From the NCBI RefSeq assembly GCF_918797505.1, contig NC_092802.1, positions 8,947,480-9,011,479 on the forward strand: DNA of 64,000 nucleotides, read 5' to 3'. Positions within the stretch are counted from its first letter, which is position 1. Each line of letters opens with the position of its first letter. The notes beneath the pieces are model-generated. The model did not search any database and had not been told where the DNA came from. It saw only the letters and a program-made list of their open reading frames with translations. This document shows positions 46,901 to 57,375 of the stretch, in pieces. Source of the stretch: Bemisia tabaci. Lineage: Eukaryota; Arthropoda; Insecta; Hemiptera; Aleyrodidae. Both the position numbers and the translations under genes were made by a program.

Positions 46901-47126
46901 ATTTGAGAGGCTTCAGGTGTTGTTCGATCCTGCAATGAGAATTAAGATGGCGTTTCCGTTGATATTTCCCAGATCCATCACCTGCTCATGCACAGCGTTG
47001 GGTTTGAATATTGCGTCAACTTAATATCCCAAGGCTAAAAATTTGTCTATTAAATATCTTCCGTGGCTGTCTGCCCCAGTAGCGATTTGTGGCATTCTAT
47101 AAGGGAAAAAGGAGAGACACAAAAAT

Positions 47127-47501
47127 TCAGATCGAGAATTTTCCTTCATTTCTGGGGTGGCATGTTACTTGGGATATGGTTAGTTTTGCTTTTGATTGGT
47201 TTCTCATTGGAGGGACAGGTTTTAATCTAGATACGTGAATAATTTCTTTGGACATAGCTAAAGCCCGAACTGGATCCAAATCGATCCAGTCTACCGGATC
47301 TGAATCCCAGGAGTCCCAGTTATGGATCATGAGATGGAAGATATGATCTCGTAACCTGAGACCCCTGTTATGCAGGATCCGGTACACCTCTAGCCGGCTT
47401 TGGAGACGCTCTTGTTGATTAGCGATCTTTTCTCTAAGGAAACCGTTTAATCCTAAGGGGTGTATTATTATTCCTTCACAAACGGTTATTACGTAACGCA
47501 C
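47127..47501 (-). other. Unrecognised 124-codon ORF
   Basis: Starts MRYVITVCEGIIIHPLG and contains an Arg/Glu/Gln-rich helix-like stretch (LREKIANQQERLQSRLE) and DWIDLDPVRALAM. The amino-acid composition looks coding, but I recognise no domain and see no partner exons. It may be a fragment of a mobile or viral gene. Confidence 0.25.
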
Positions 47502-49213
47502 TCTACAGTTAATTTTCTAAGAACGCATGATTTCTTTGGCAGTTCTACCGACGTGGAAACATGAAGAGGAATTTTAGTTCTATTTAATTATGATATGTAT
47601 TACTATAAAAAGAAAATTATTTGTCAAGTGAACCGATTATTTAATAACAGTAAACATTTGTTCCACCTGAACGCCCCCTTTCGAAAGTTATACGAATTAT
47701 AATCGGCGCGGAAGTTCTGCGATAGGGTGGGAATCCTTTTTGCATCGACGTCTGCGGTCCTTGTAAACGGACCAGCAGACACCTTGCTCACAACCCCTCA
47801 CAGAAACTTACTATCAAACCGCATTGTGTGTAACCTTACTTCCATCACTAAATTCCTGGTACTATCCTGTCCCGTAGGTTTATGGTACCAAATGCAATGT
47901 GGAATTAAAATATGTGTAATTTCAAAAAACAACTGTATGCGTGATAATGAACCGCCGTACAGCCAGTGCATGAACAAGTCTTGGCTCCACTTTATTTTAA
48001 TCCTTGTCAAAGCACCGGAGGAGGCTAGCTACGCCCTTATGCTAGCCAAGCGACGACTTGTTTGTTGAAGGTGTTTTCCCACATGCACGCACACGCACGG
48101 GTGTTCCTTTCGCTATTAGTACCCGGTCGAACAGAATGCATCATGACGCTCTGTCAAGTCGCGTGCTACGTGTTTCCGTTCAAGAGTCTCTTAGTTTCAC
48201 TCCTATCAACCGTTTATCTCAAGTGCGATCTTCCCTTTTCACGTTTGAAACTGTCATGGCAGCAGAATATGCCTCCGGAACCACTGCGTATTCCAAGAAG
48301 CAGTCCACTAATTAAATGGAAGAAAACCTTTTTTCAACTAATGTAATTAATATCAGTTTCATCCATGCTTTTCCAGGCTCATCCTAATGAGTAGTTACGC
48401 CCTGATGTCAGCCAAGTGACGATTTAATTAAAAGTAGTTTCAATCAAGACCCACTTCGTATCCGGGAGTTTCTCGGCACGAGAAAAACGAATCTTCCATC
48501 GGATTTTTGTGATTCTGAATAATTTTAAAATGGCGCCCGGAGAAATGGAGAAAACTCGGTATTACGGACGCTTCCGGTTAGGTTCGCATGAACTTGGCCG
48601 CTATTTTGATAGTATACAACATTTCTAACATGTTATGCGAGAAAGTCATTTTTGTTTCAACCAGAAACCTTACTGGACCCCGGGTTCCAGGTTTCGCCTC
48701 AATCCGTCAACAAAAACGGAGTTGTCGAATCACCATTTTGTTGAACTTTGACCGGCCGCTATTTTGTCAAAAATTAAGAATTCGACCTGTGGTTTGCGCC
48801 AAGAAATCTTCTTGTGCCAAAAAGTTTTTTTTCTTCATCTTCTTTCGATCGATGTGTCATAAAGGGGGGGGGGCAGAAGTAGCTAATGTTGATCCACGAA
48901 AATCCCTGAAGTTTCGTCTCAACATATTTGTCAGGTAAAATATCAGTCCGCATCAGAAGGCATTATACTTGTGCCAACCAATTTCCGAAGTTCCCTTCGC
49001 CTATACTGGTCGCAGCGGAAGGAATGGCCCATCTACGAATCTACCAAGACAATTTTCTTCCTTCTTCGTTCCGTAGAGCATGCTTAATTGTTGGGTCGCG
49101 TCGCAATGTACGTGGTTGTCACTAACAAACCTATTATTAACCGTTAGAATCGCTATGCTCTGAGCGGGCAGCCAATTTTTGAATCTGGGACACCCTGTAT
49201 GTCCGTAAAATTA
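47502..49213. other. Intergenic, no gene supported
   Basis: Only shadow-length ORFs. A short diverged repeat (GCTA(C)GCCC...GCCAAG(C/T)GACGA) occurs at about 48025 and 48395. A GGGACACCCTGTATG end near 49190 resembles the outer end of a Tc1/mariner-like element. Confidence 0.4.
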
Positions 49214-49770
49214 CAATGGACCACTATACAAGGTACGAATTTAAGCAATCTGATACGTGTTTCTTATCCAGAATTTCACGTAGAACACGATTAGCGCAAT
49301 GGATATTACTGAAATTAACTCCTAACGAAGATATCAACGTTTTTATTTCACATTGGGCACGAGGAATTTGAACTGCCCGTTCCCAAGAAACTCAAAGCTC
49401 TACGTGAGTCAAGTCGCGCACTAAACGGTTTCAGCAAGCTTCTCAATCGAGCAATGTTCATTTCCCTTCATGTGTTGTTCAAACTAGAAGCAATGTGCTA
49501 TAGCTGAGCCAAAGCGTCAAAACTGAGGTTGCCAGATTTTTAAATCCAATGATGACTGTAATGATAACGTTTAGCGCGTGATGTGTATCACGTGGATCAT
49601 TGAGTTTTCATGAGCGGGTAGTTTGAATTTACGCATCAAGAATCATTGAATATCTTCGTAAGAAGTTGATTTCAGTAATTTTCGTTGTGCGCATCATGTT
49701 CTACGTAAAATTTGGGTTAAGAAACATGAATCAGAATGCTGAAATTCGTACCTTGTCTAGTGGTCCATTG
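49214..49770. mobile_element. 557-bp MITE, TIR CAATGGACCACTA...
   Basis: The left end CAATGGACCACTATACAAGG and the right end (complement of CAATGGACCACTAGACAAGG) are inverted, continuing inward through TGTTTCTTA and TTTCACGTAGAACA. A second copy lies at 59864-60425. It ends 43 bp from the stop of the PrimPol-like gene. Confidence 0.85.
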
Positions 49771-49812
49771 TCATAAACACGAAAGTTGTTTGTCGCATGT
49801 TAATGTATGAAA

Positions 49813-51307
49813 TCACAGAACTTGGTGCCTAAAAAAGTTTCGTCTCTTTGAAACGAGTTCGGTTGTTCCGTTATCGGCACATTTTTCGGCACATTCGTTG
49901 CCGTGATAGGGCGACGCGTTCACCTTGTAGATGAGGTTCCTATCTACGCATGTAAATACGGCTGCTGTCAAATCGGCGTCGTTACCGATAGGCGACACTT
50001 CCACGCACGTGTAGACGGGCCGGTTTTCTCTTTTATTTCTGGGCGGCATCGATGCATCGTTGGAAGTATTGGCTTCTGGTGGATTTATAAACCTCGACGA
50101 ACGACCGGTCGACGTCGTGGGATCGAACGAGTGCATCGGTGCGCTATCGATAACTCGGTGCCGATCGTCTATCAGATGTTCCATTTCCCGGCCGCTGAAA
50201 GGTTCGAGACGCATTCCAATACTTGGCGCCAGCGGGGCACCGGCATCCCCGCAAGCGCCCTTTACTCGTTCCCACATCAAGCCTTCTACGTGTGACGATG
50301 ATTGAACAGTAGGGGCGCACACTCCTACGTTACCCCGCCCCCCTCGAGGATCAACAATCGTGGGTGCTGCGGGCTGTTCATTCACCGTCGGGCGTGGAGG
50401 ACGGAAACAAGGGATTCTCCACTGATCAATGGCGCACTCAGAAATGGAGACGTCGCTCGGTGTTCGAGAAGTTGGATGGCACAACGCTTTGATACATCTG
50501 ATAGGCGATGGGTTCCCGGATACGAAGCGCATTATCCGATGCGGCTCTTGAACTTTCGAGCACAATGGCAACCGGAAGTTTTGTCGGGATTTATAAACCG
50601 AAATGTCCAGAATACATTTTCCATTAGGGAACAATGCCTTCGAAATTGTACCCGAGGTGTCGCTTCCTCTCCGAGACTCGAGTTGGGTGTAAAATCCAGT
50701 AACGCACTTCCTTATTGCAGGCATGTTTAAGAAGTACACCTTCTTTAAGGATATAATGTGGAACGAAATTTTACACCCCCCCTCAACTATCGTCGATTCC
50801 ACGGGAGCATTATGGGATTCTAAATACTCAAAATCAGCCACCTCGTGTACAAGAGAGGGACATAATTCCTTAATGTAGTCGTTCCAACATTGCATCAATA
50901 ACGTCACAGAAGCAAAAGCCATATCCTTAAAGGTCACTTCCGTAGCCGACCATTCTACGTCAAAGTACAATTTTACCGATTTGACAGCCGTCGTAATACA
51001 CTCGTAATAGGCGTAGAAACGATTTCTCGGGATATCAGATATGATATCCGCGAAAAATCTATCCTTACGCTCAATTACGCGGAAAACGCGCTTCCTAGTA
51101 CTAATCTCCACAGAAATGAGCATGCATGCCCATCGGCGACCCAGGGGGGTTAATCGCAACACCTCCGCTTCAACGATAGCCCACTTCTCGTAGGAATGGT
51201 TAAAAATGGAACGGGACAACGTGGCTGTGCCTCTAACGTCACGGATAAGGAGGGGAGTTCTTAGATTTGAGGCTGGTGGGGCAACGAACACACACCTTGA
51301 AGTTTCC
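49813..51307 (-). CDS. PrimPol-like archaeo-eukaryotic primase (AEP)
   Basis: The frame holds all three AEP motifs in PrimPol order. Motif I is KLYFDVEW (Asp-x-Glu, residues about 147-149 of the full frame), motif II is KISFHII (Ser-x-His, about 212-214), and motif III is CILDISVY followed by KSRQNFRLPLCSK, matching the PrimPol VDxxVYTxNRxFRLxxSSK block. A Pro/Ser-rich linker follows, then a Cys/His-containing tail (TCVE, FTCVDRN, HGNECAEKC) that may be a degenerate zinc knuckle. An acceptor TTTCCTTTCAG at 51308 marks the exon start; the frame further upstream is MITE-derived. The upstream exon was not found, so translation may begin inside this exon near residue 93 of that frame (MLISVEIS). 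The gene lies directly downstream of the RecQ-like helicase on the same strand. Known AEPs make primers or extend DNA. A role in element replication is inference. Confidence 0.8.
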
Positions 51308-51374
51308 CTGAAAGGAAAAAAAAAAACCAAAAATAAATACCAAATAAGGGTTGGGGTAAAAAGGTTACCACCTT

Positions 51375-51599
51375 CACTGAAAAAAAGGTTTGTGGTCACA
51401 AACCAGAATTCTGGTTGTATTTCGGAACCAGATTTTCTGGTTGATTTAACCAGAATTACAGTTGACTCAAACAGACGGTTAGTAGAATCAACCAGAAGTC
51501 TGGTTGTGACAACTGTAATTCTGGTTGCATCAACCAGATAATCTGGTTCCGAAATACAACCAGAATTCTGGTTTGTGAGAACAGAACTTTTTTTCAGTG
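51375..51599. mobile_element. 225-bp CACTG MITE, TT target duplication
   Basis: Starts CACTGAAAAAAAGG and ends TTTTTTTCAGTG, with TT on both flanks. The interior is a mirror series of CCAGAATTCTGGTT motifs. It sits between the helicase and primase genes, in the presumed 5' leader or intron of the latter. Confidence 0.92.
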
Positions 51600-51680
51600 T
51601 TTTTCCGCCAGCCTATACAAATATTCACCCGAGAAAGTTCCTCAAATGTCAGAAGAAAAAGGATGCTGTAATATTTGAAC

Positions 51681-53609
51681 TTAGTCGGGCGTCTCTCTTA
51701 TGGTAATATCGTATCTGCTGACGGAAAAAGACGTAGCCCCCCTTAATTTTTTCACGTCGACAGATATTTGTAGCCGGCGCAAGAGAACCAGTGTCGTAAT
51801 TAAGATGAGGCAACTCTGAACTGTTCTCCCTGCTAAAGCTCCAAACTTCTGTAGACGGTGAAGGGACAGCTCTGTAACGGACGCATCTATAATACCCGCT
51901 AGAACCTTGGCCAATAACACAAAACTTCGCATATAAGGGTGAGGCGACCTCTGTATTTCCCTAACGAGCCCTTTCACAATTTCCTCGTCCGAGAATGGAA
52001 ACGGGTCACGTTGCGAGAAATTCTCCTTGCAGGCGACGCAATTGTGACACCGAGTTCTCACGAAGTCACGAACCAGCACATCGCTGGGACGCCAAGTGAA
52101 GTAGGCATATATTAAATAATGAAGGCATCCGAAATTTTGATTCCAAAAACCAAAATTTAGAGATACTTCATTATTGGATATAATCGATTTCATGTCGTAG
52201 TATTTCAGCGATGTGCAGATTTGAAAATAATCGTGAATGCCACTCGTTATCAAGATTGCATCACCCCCCAGGATCCGCCCCCCCCTTCCGCATCTACCAA
52301 CTTCCTGCACATACTCCATAAAGGAAGCTGCCGCTCTATACCCAAGATGAATTACAAAAGAAAGCCGGGGATTATTAATGCCGAGGCTCAAAGCAGACGT
52401 GCTTATCATGAGGGGGGGGTTCCCCTCATTCCACGCACAAACTCGTTGTTTTTTTTGTGCGGGTGATAAACGGGAATGGAAAAACGAGCAAGGAATCCCC
52501 CTTCGTGATAATTCCGCCGCTAGCTTTTCGACCCCCTCCCTGTTGTTTACAAAAATAATCCCAACTCTCCCGTGCAATTCTTTGGATAGGAAATTTTTTT
52601 TGATGTACCGAGCGAGGCTCCCGGGCATGTGCTGGATGCACGTAAGAGACGTAGGGGCGAGGGTTACTGGGTGGAAGGCTGTTTGATACGTAGAGATAGA
52701 AATTGCAGTTCTCAACACTGTGAAATCGAGGATTTTGTATATCCGAACGTTAAGCATCAATTGGACAGGGCCTAGCATGTAGGAAGGAAACGTCGCGGTA
52801 CAGAGCACATAAGTCATATTTGGAATCCCCTCGAGATTCCCTGCGAAGCGCAAGTAGGATTTTCGAAAATCCAACCCCCACGTTACGGCCGTATGAATCT
52901 CGTCGAAAACGAGAAGAGTATCACTACTAGCTAATAATAATGCTTGTAAAAAGTGCGATACTCTGCTATTGTAAAAAAATTTTTCTGGGGTTCCCACGAG
53001 AATAACAGGAAGGGTGTGTCTTTTCAGGACGGTTAGAGCAGTGTCCAGAGATGGCATCTCGTCAACATCATCCCTGGCGTTGATAACGAAAAAACTCGCC
53101 TCTAAGAACAACCTTACCTGCTCCTCTATAAGAGACACCAGGGGGGATATCAAAATAACTAAACTACGTTTACATAATGGGGGAATTAGGAATGTTAAAG
53201 TTTTCCCCCATCCTGTGGGAGCTAGGAGTAGGAGATTTTCCTGCCGCGTACACATTAAAAAATCGACTACTTGGCGCTGGTCGTTGCGTAGGCGTTTCTT
53301 TATGAGACATTCCGCTTCTTCCACTGTCCTATTCATTTCAGGAACAAACAAACAAGAAACATATTGTAAATAAGTAGTCGTAGATCGCTATGAACCCCGT
53401 AAGTTCATTATTCTATTTAACACACAAATCAAAGTTCTGCGGTATTAGTATTTTTTGAGTTCAGTGTCTCTACTTACATTTGGGACGATGCCGATTCGTT
53501 GACATTAAGAAATATTTCATCATCAGATGAATGGGAAACAATACGCGAATAAGAATCAGAGGCCTGTTGTGGTGGGGTGGGAACTCCGGATCCGGATGGT
53601 GGGTTGCTC
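51681..53609 (-). CDS. RecQ-like DNA helicase, two visible exons
   Basis: Exon 53609-53478 (acceptor after a T tract, frame SNPPSGSGVPTPPQQ..., donor GTAAGT) joins in phase to exon 53328-51681 (acceptor GAATAG). The main exon has Walker A APTGWGKT (residues about 44-51 of the open frame), DEIH at 150-153 (VFDEIHTAVTWG), CTAT at 184-187, IIFVNNREGVEKL, motif V STSALSLGINNP and motif VI QEVGRCGRGG. A RecQ zinc region follows: one Cys before LHYLIYAYF, then C-x2-C-x2-C in RTRCHNCVACKEN. A C-terminal extension of about 110 residues has no HRDC domain I can see. The frame is intact. Family members unwind DNA 3' to 5'. Its pairing with a primase gene and a related helicase copy at 34146 suggest a mobile-element gene, not the host RecQ. 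Confidence 0.88.
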
Positions 53610-54003
53610 CTAAAAAAAAAAAAAAACATTTCTTAATAATGCTATCAGGGTGCACTTCTAATCTAAAGGGTGTTCTCCTTATGGAACTAGTAAATAAACG
53701 CCTGCATCTATTACTTAAAAAAGGTGACATTTTCGTAATTTTTAGAAAGAGCGGTTTCGCTATTTACAATGGTCAGAAAAGACATCTGCATTCAGCTCCT
53801 CGTTGATACAAAAAACCCCCAGTCCCAACCGGTTTTGCTTACGTGGGAAAGTATGTACTCGAAAAGACGTCTCAAATAGTCGTCTGTGTTACAAAAGATA
53901 AGTTTACACAATAAAAATTATATTTTTACAATGACCATGTTCTCAAAAAGGAACAGAAAAAACCATAAAGGGGGGGGGGGTTTTCAGATTAGAGTTTTTG
54001 ACA

Positions 54004-54418
54004 CACTGAAAAAAAATTCTCGGCATATTTACCAAGGTCCATTGGTAAGTTTACCATCTCACTATTTTCATCAATTATTGGTAATGTTACGAAGATAGAC
54101 TGGTAAACTTACCTAAAAACTGGCATTTTTACTGGTTTTTTTCAGGTAAGAATACCACTTTTATTGGTAATCAATTCCCGGTAACTTTACAATTTTATCT
54201 CGGTAATTCTACCACAGTCGATACAAATCTTGGCGTTTTTACAAAAGTCCATCGGTAAATTTGCCTTATGACCAATTATTTTTACCGAGCTTTCTCGGTA
54301 AAATTACCAATACCATAAATGGTAATTTTACCAAGAAGAAACAGGGATCAAATAGAGCCCTGAATTCTTGGTAATTTTACCCTTTCCTTGGTAAATACAC
54401 CGAGATTTTTTTTCAGTG
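54004..54418. mobile_element. 415-bp CACTG MITE, CA target duplication
   Basis: Starts CACTGAAAAAAAATTCTCGG and ends GAGATTTTTTTTCAGTG, with CA on both flanks. The interior is built of many GGTAA(A/T)TTTACC motifs on both strands. It lies between the disordered-protein ORF and the helicase first exon. Confidence 0.92.
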
Positions 54419-54641
54419 CAATTCATTTTCGACCGAAGACACGAATATCACAGCCTCCCCATTATCCCAGGGAGTATAATGTTTGAAGTTAGGAATTTTG
54501 CCTTGCAGAAAATAATATTACTAAGAGATGACATTTTGGAATTATTGACGACAATAAATTTTTCATTTCATATTACAGAACCAACTCTCTCTCTCTTATA
54601 ATTGGGAGCCGTGTGACATTCGTGCCTTCGATTAAATGAAC

Positions 54642-55595
54642 TTATTTTTCAGGGGAGTCGGAATGTGGCGGAATCTCTACCATCACCGACACAGTAACTT
54701 GATGAGGAGCCGAAGTTGAAATTGGAGGGGGGGTAGCAGTCCCCACGAGGAGTGGACCCCTCGGCAGATCAGTAGGACGAGGAGGGGGCTGTTGATTACG
54801 AGGTCTTAGGCGCATAGCACGCGTTGTTACTGTAGGAGGGGGTGGGACTCTCACTATGTCGTCGCCACGGCGACCTCTTCGCCTTGTGCGCGGGGGGGGG
54901 ATGATAGGGGCCGCGACACCGACAACAGAAATGACTGGGCCCGCGACTGGAGGAAGAGAGGTGCCCGAGGGCTCGACAGGGGGGGCCATTCTAGATCGTA
55001 ATCGGGTCGTGACGGGAGACAGGTTGGATAAAATATTTCGCCCCCTTCGGCGACGAGAAGGCGGGGCTACTGGAGACGTAACGTTTTCCCTCGAAAATAC
55101 CTCTTCCATACCTAGAATCGCAGCAGCCCTCGTCTCCCCGTCAACGTCGGGGTCGACAGCGTCCTCCGCATCGCTACCCGGGTCGGAAAAGACTGGCTCC
55201 CCTGTCGAATCCTCGTCGTCTTCCGGGAGCTGTGAGATAGCTGGTGCAGAATCGGAAGGGTTCTCGGCAACAGAGACATTATCCCCTTCCTCGCGAAGCG
55301 AGGAAGAGGACGATCCAGACCCTGCATTTCCCTCGTCACGAGAAGCAGCGTTGAGTTCGGGGTCTTGTTCTAGGGGGGGTGAGGTGGTGGGTGGCTCGCT
55401 AGAGGGAGGGAGCCTTGTCCTCACCCTGGTCACGATAGGAGAACGAGGGGGTGACACGTTCCTCCCTCGCAAGCGACGAGGAGATGGAGGTGTTGGATAA
55501 GCAGAGGCTGCAGCTGACAGAACCTCTCCTAGAACTGAGAGTACAACGGCCCTCGTCTCCTCGTCAATTGCGAGGGGGATTCCTCCTCCGCAATT
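54642..55595 (-). CDS. Pro/Arg-rich disordered protein with three internal repeats
   Basis: The stop is at 54642. The frame is open upstream past 55595, but there it becomes antisense to the gypsy fragment, so the true 5' part is lost or lies elsewhere. The protein has three related modules: RRLRGRNVSPP...VTRVRTRLPP, RRRRGRNILSN...VTTRLRSRMAPP, and RTRRRGRRGDD...VTTRAMRLRPR. Two are preceded by an acidic (E/D)ETRA segment. RGR cores recall AT-hooks, so DNA binding is possible. The middle is Ser/Asp/Glu-rich. It lies upstream of the helicase on the same strand and could be a 5' exon or partner of that gene, but I found no donor in the required phase. High GC compared with the surroundings. Confidence 0.5.
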   Translation of the reverse strand, partial: NCGGGIPLAIDEETRAVVLSVLGEVLSAAASAYPTPPSPRRLRGRNVSPPRSPIVTRVRTRLPPSSEPPTTSPPLEQDPELNAASRDEGNAGSGSSSSSLREEGDNVSVAENPSDSAPAISQLPEDDEDSTGEPVFSDPGSDAEDAVDPDVDGETRAAAILGMEEVFSRENVTSPVAPPSRRRRGRNILSNLSPVTTRLRSRMAPPVEPSGTSLPPVAGPVISVVGVAAPIIPPPRTRRRGRRGDDIVRVPPPPTVTTRAMRLRPRNQQPPPRPTDLPRGPLLVGTATPPPISTSAPHQVTVSVMVEIPPHSDSPEK

Positions 55596-55604
55596 AATAT
55601 TATA

Positions 55605-56340
55605 GGGACGAAAAGAAAATAAAAGCCATGAAAGAGCTGGAAACGCCCACAACAGTAAAAGACGTGTGTTCAGTCTTGGCGATGGCGGGATTTTACCGAA
55701 ATCACATACCAAAACTGGCGGAAATAAGCAGTCCACTCATCAACATAACCAGAAAAACGTGAAATTCGAATTCGATCGGGAGTGCAAACTCGCGTTTGAA
55801 AAAATCATAACATTGTTGGCGTCAGCACCTTTATTAGCACATTATGATCCAGAAAATACAACCTTGGAATTACATTCTGACGCATCAAATCTGGCGATCT
55901 CAAGTGTCCTGAATCAAAGGTACAAAAACGGCGACTTAAGACCTCTAGGATACATGTCGAGAGTCTTAAGCTCCCCAGAAAAATCTTGGAGCGTGCCCGA
56001 ACGAGAACTTTTGGCCATCACTTATGGATTAGACAAATTTCGGCCTTTCTTATGGAATACGAAGTTTAAAATCATCACTGACAGTCAAGGGCTAGTATGT
56101 GTCAACAAGATGGAAGTGCCATCCATGAAAATATCGAAACTAGCACTGAAACTATCCGAATTTCAGTTTGACGTGATCCACAAGAAAGGAAAATACAACG
56201 TCGTTCCAGATTACTTATGCAGATACACAGTCAACAACGTACACAGCACAAACAAAAGCGCAGATGTCTCAAAACCGGAAGAAATTAACCCAACAATTAA
56301 CTTCTCTGAGGAACAGAAAAAGGACAAACAGTTGGTTTAA
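55605..56340 (+). pseudogene. Ty3/gypsy retrotransposon fragment (RT end and RNase H)
   Basis: The + strand encodes the end of a reverse transcriptase (KELETPTTVKDV, MAGFYRNHIPKLAEIS) and an RNase H domain (LELHSDASNLAISSVL, ERELLAITYGLDKF, ITDSQGLVCV, then YNVVPDYLCR). A one-base deletion in the AGAAAAACGTGAA run near 55755 splits the frame between the two parts. There is no catalytic YxDD box, protease, integrase or LTR. It is truncated at both ends and abuts the disordered-protein ORF on the opposite strand. Confidence 0.9.
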
Positions 56341-56386
56341 CCCTGATTATTTTCAGCAGAACACGACTAGTTTCCGAAATTTTATT

Positions 56387-56700
56387 CAGGGAGGTGCGTA
56401 CTACTTGTTTACTGATACTTAATGATACTTAAAATGTTTTGGAATAAAGTTAGACATACGTAATGATACCTAAAATGTTTGGAATCAAGTTAGACACACT
56501 GATAAATTGTATTCAAGGAGGTACGTACTACTTGTTAACTGATATTTAATGATACCAAAAATGTTTAGGAATCAAGTTAGACACACTGATAAATTGTATT
56601 CAAGGAGGTACGTACTACTTGTTAACTGATATTTAATGATACCAAAAATGTTTAGGAATTAAGTTAGACATACTTAATGATACCTAAAATGTTTTGGATT
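56387..56700. repeat. ~87-bp tandem repeat
   Basis: GGAGGTACGTACTACTTGTT with AATGATACC and AAGTTAGACA recurs at about 56516 and 56603, with a diverged unit at about 56389. It follows the gypsy fragment and may derive from its LTR or untranslated region. Confidence 0.7.
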
Positions 56701-57054
56701 AAAGTTAGACACACTGATACTGCGTCCGTAGGGGTGGACCAGGTTTAATGGACTCAACTCGATCGCTTAGATTTTCCCAATAATCTCCAATATTCTCTCT
56801 GTCCCCTAAGAACTTTTTTTCCTATTTGGAAAATGCATTCGCGCTCTCCATGCCTGTCTGAATTATGGCACGTAACTTCGAAGAGCAGTGTTCTACTGAG
56901 TCGCCCCACTGCTATCCATGCTATTTTCGCCAAAAGTGGCAGCCAACTTTCGGCTTCACTTCCAACGTGTAAAACGAACAACATTTTGGTTGAAAGCAAC
57001 TGAAAATCCTATCTTTCGGAGCTTTAAGTAAGCTCACTTTGTGTCGAAGTCCAT

Positions 57055-57375
57055 CTTGCAGGGTGGCTATCGACCGGGAAAAGTCAGGGAATGCAAATCG
57101 ACCAGGGAAAGTCGGGGAATGCAAATCGACCGGGAAAGTCGGGGAATGCAACTCGACCGGGAAGAGTCGGGGAATACTACTCGACCGGGAAGAAACAGGG
57201 AGTTTAACTCGACCGGGAAAAATCAGGGAATGCAACTCGGCCGGGAAAAGTCAGGGAATGATACTCGACCGGGAAAATTCAGGGAATGCAACTCGATCGG
57301 GAAAAGTCGGGGAGTTAAACTGGACCGGGAAAAGTCAGGGAATGCAAGTCGACCTGGGAAAATCTGGGTAAAGTC
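57055..57375. repeat. 27-28-bp minisatellite, about 11 copies
   Basis: The unit CGACCGGGAAAAGTCAGGGA plus ATGCAACT is repeated from 57068 to about 57360, with small substitutions and one-base length changes. Two frames stay open through it (RPGKVGEC-like repeats), but this reflects the near-multiple-of-three period, not a gene. Confidence 0.9.

Noticed and set aside
54856..55500. 214-codon Ser/Gly-rich ORF on the + strand
   Set aside because: Antisense shadow of the Pro/Arg-rich minus-strand frame, which has clear internal repeats.
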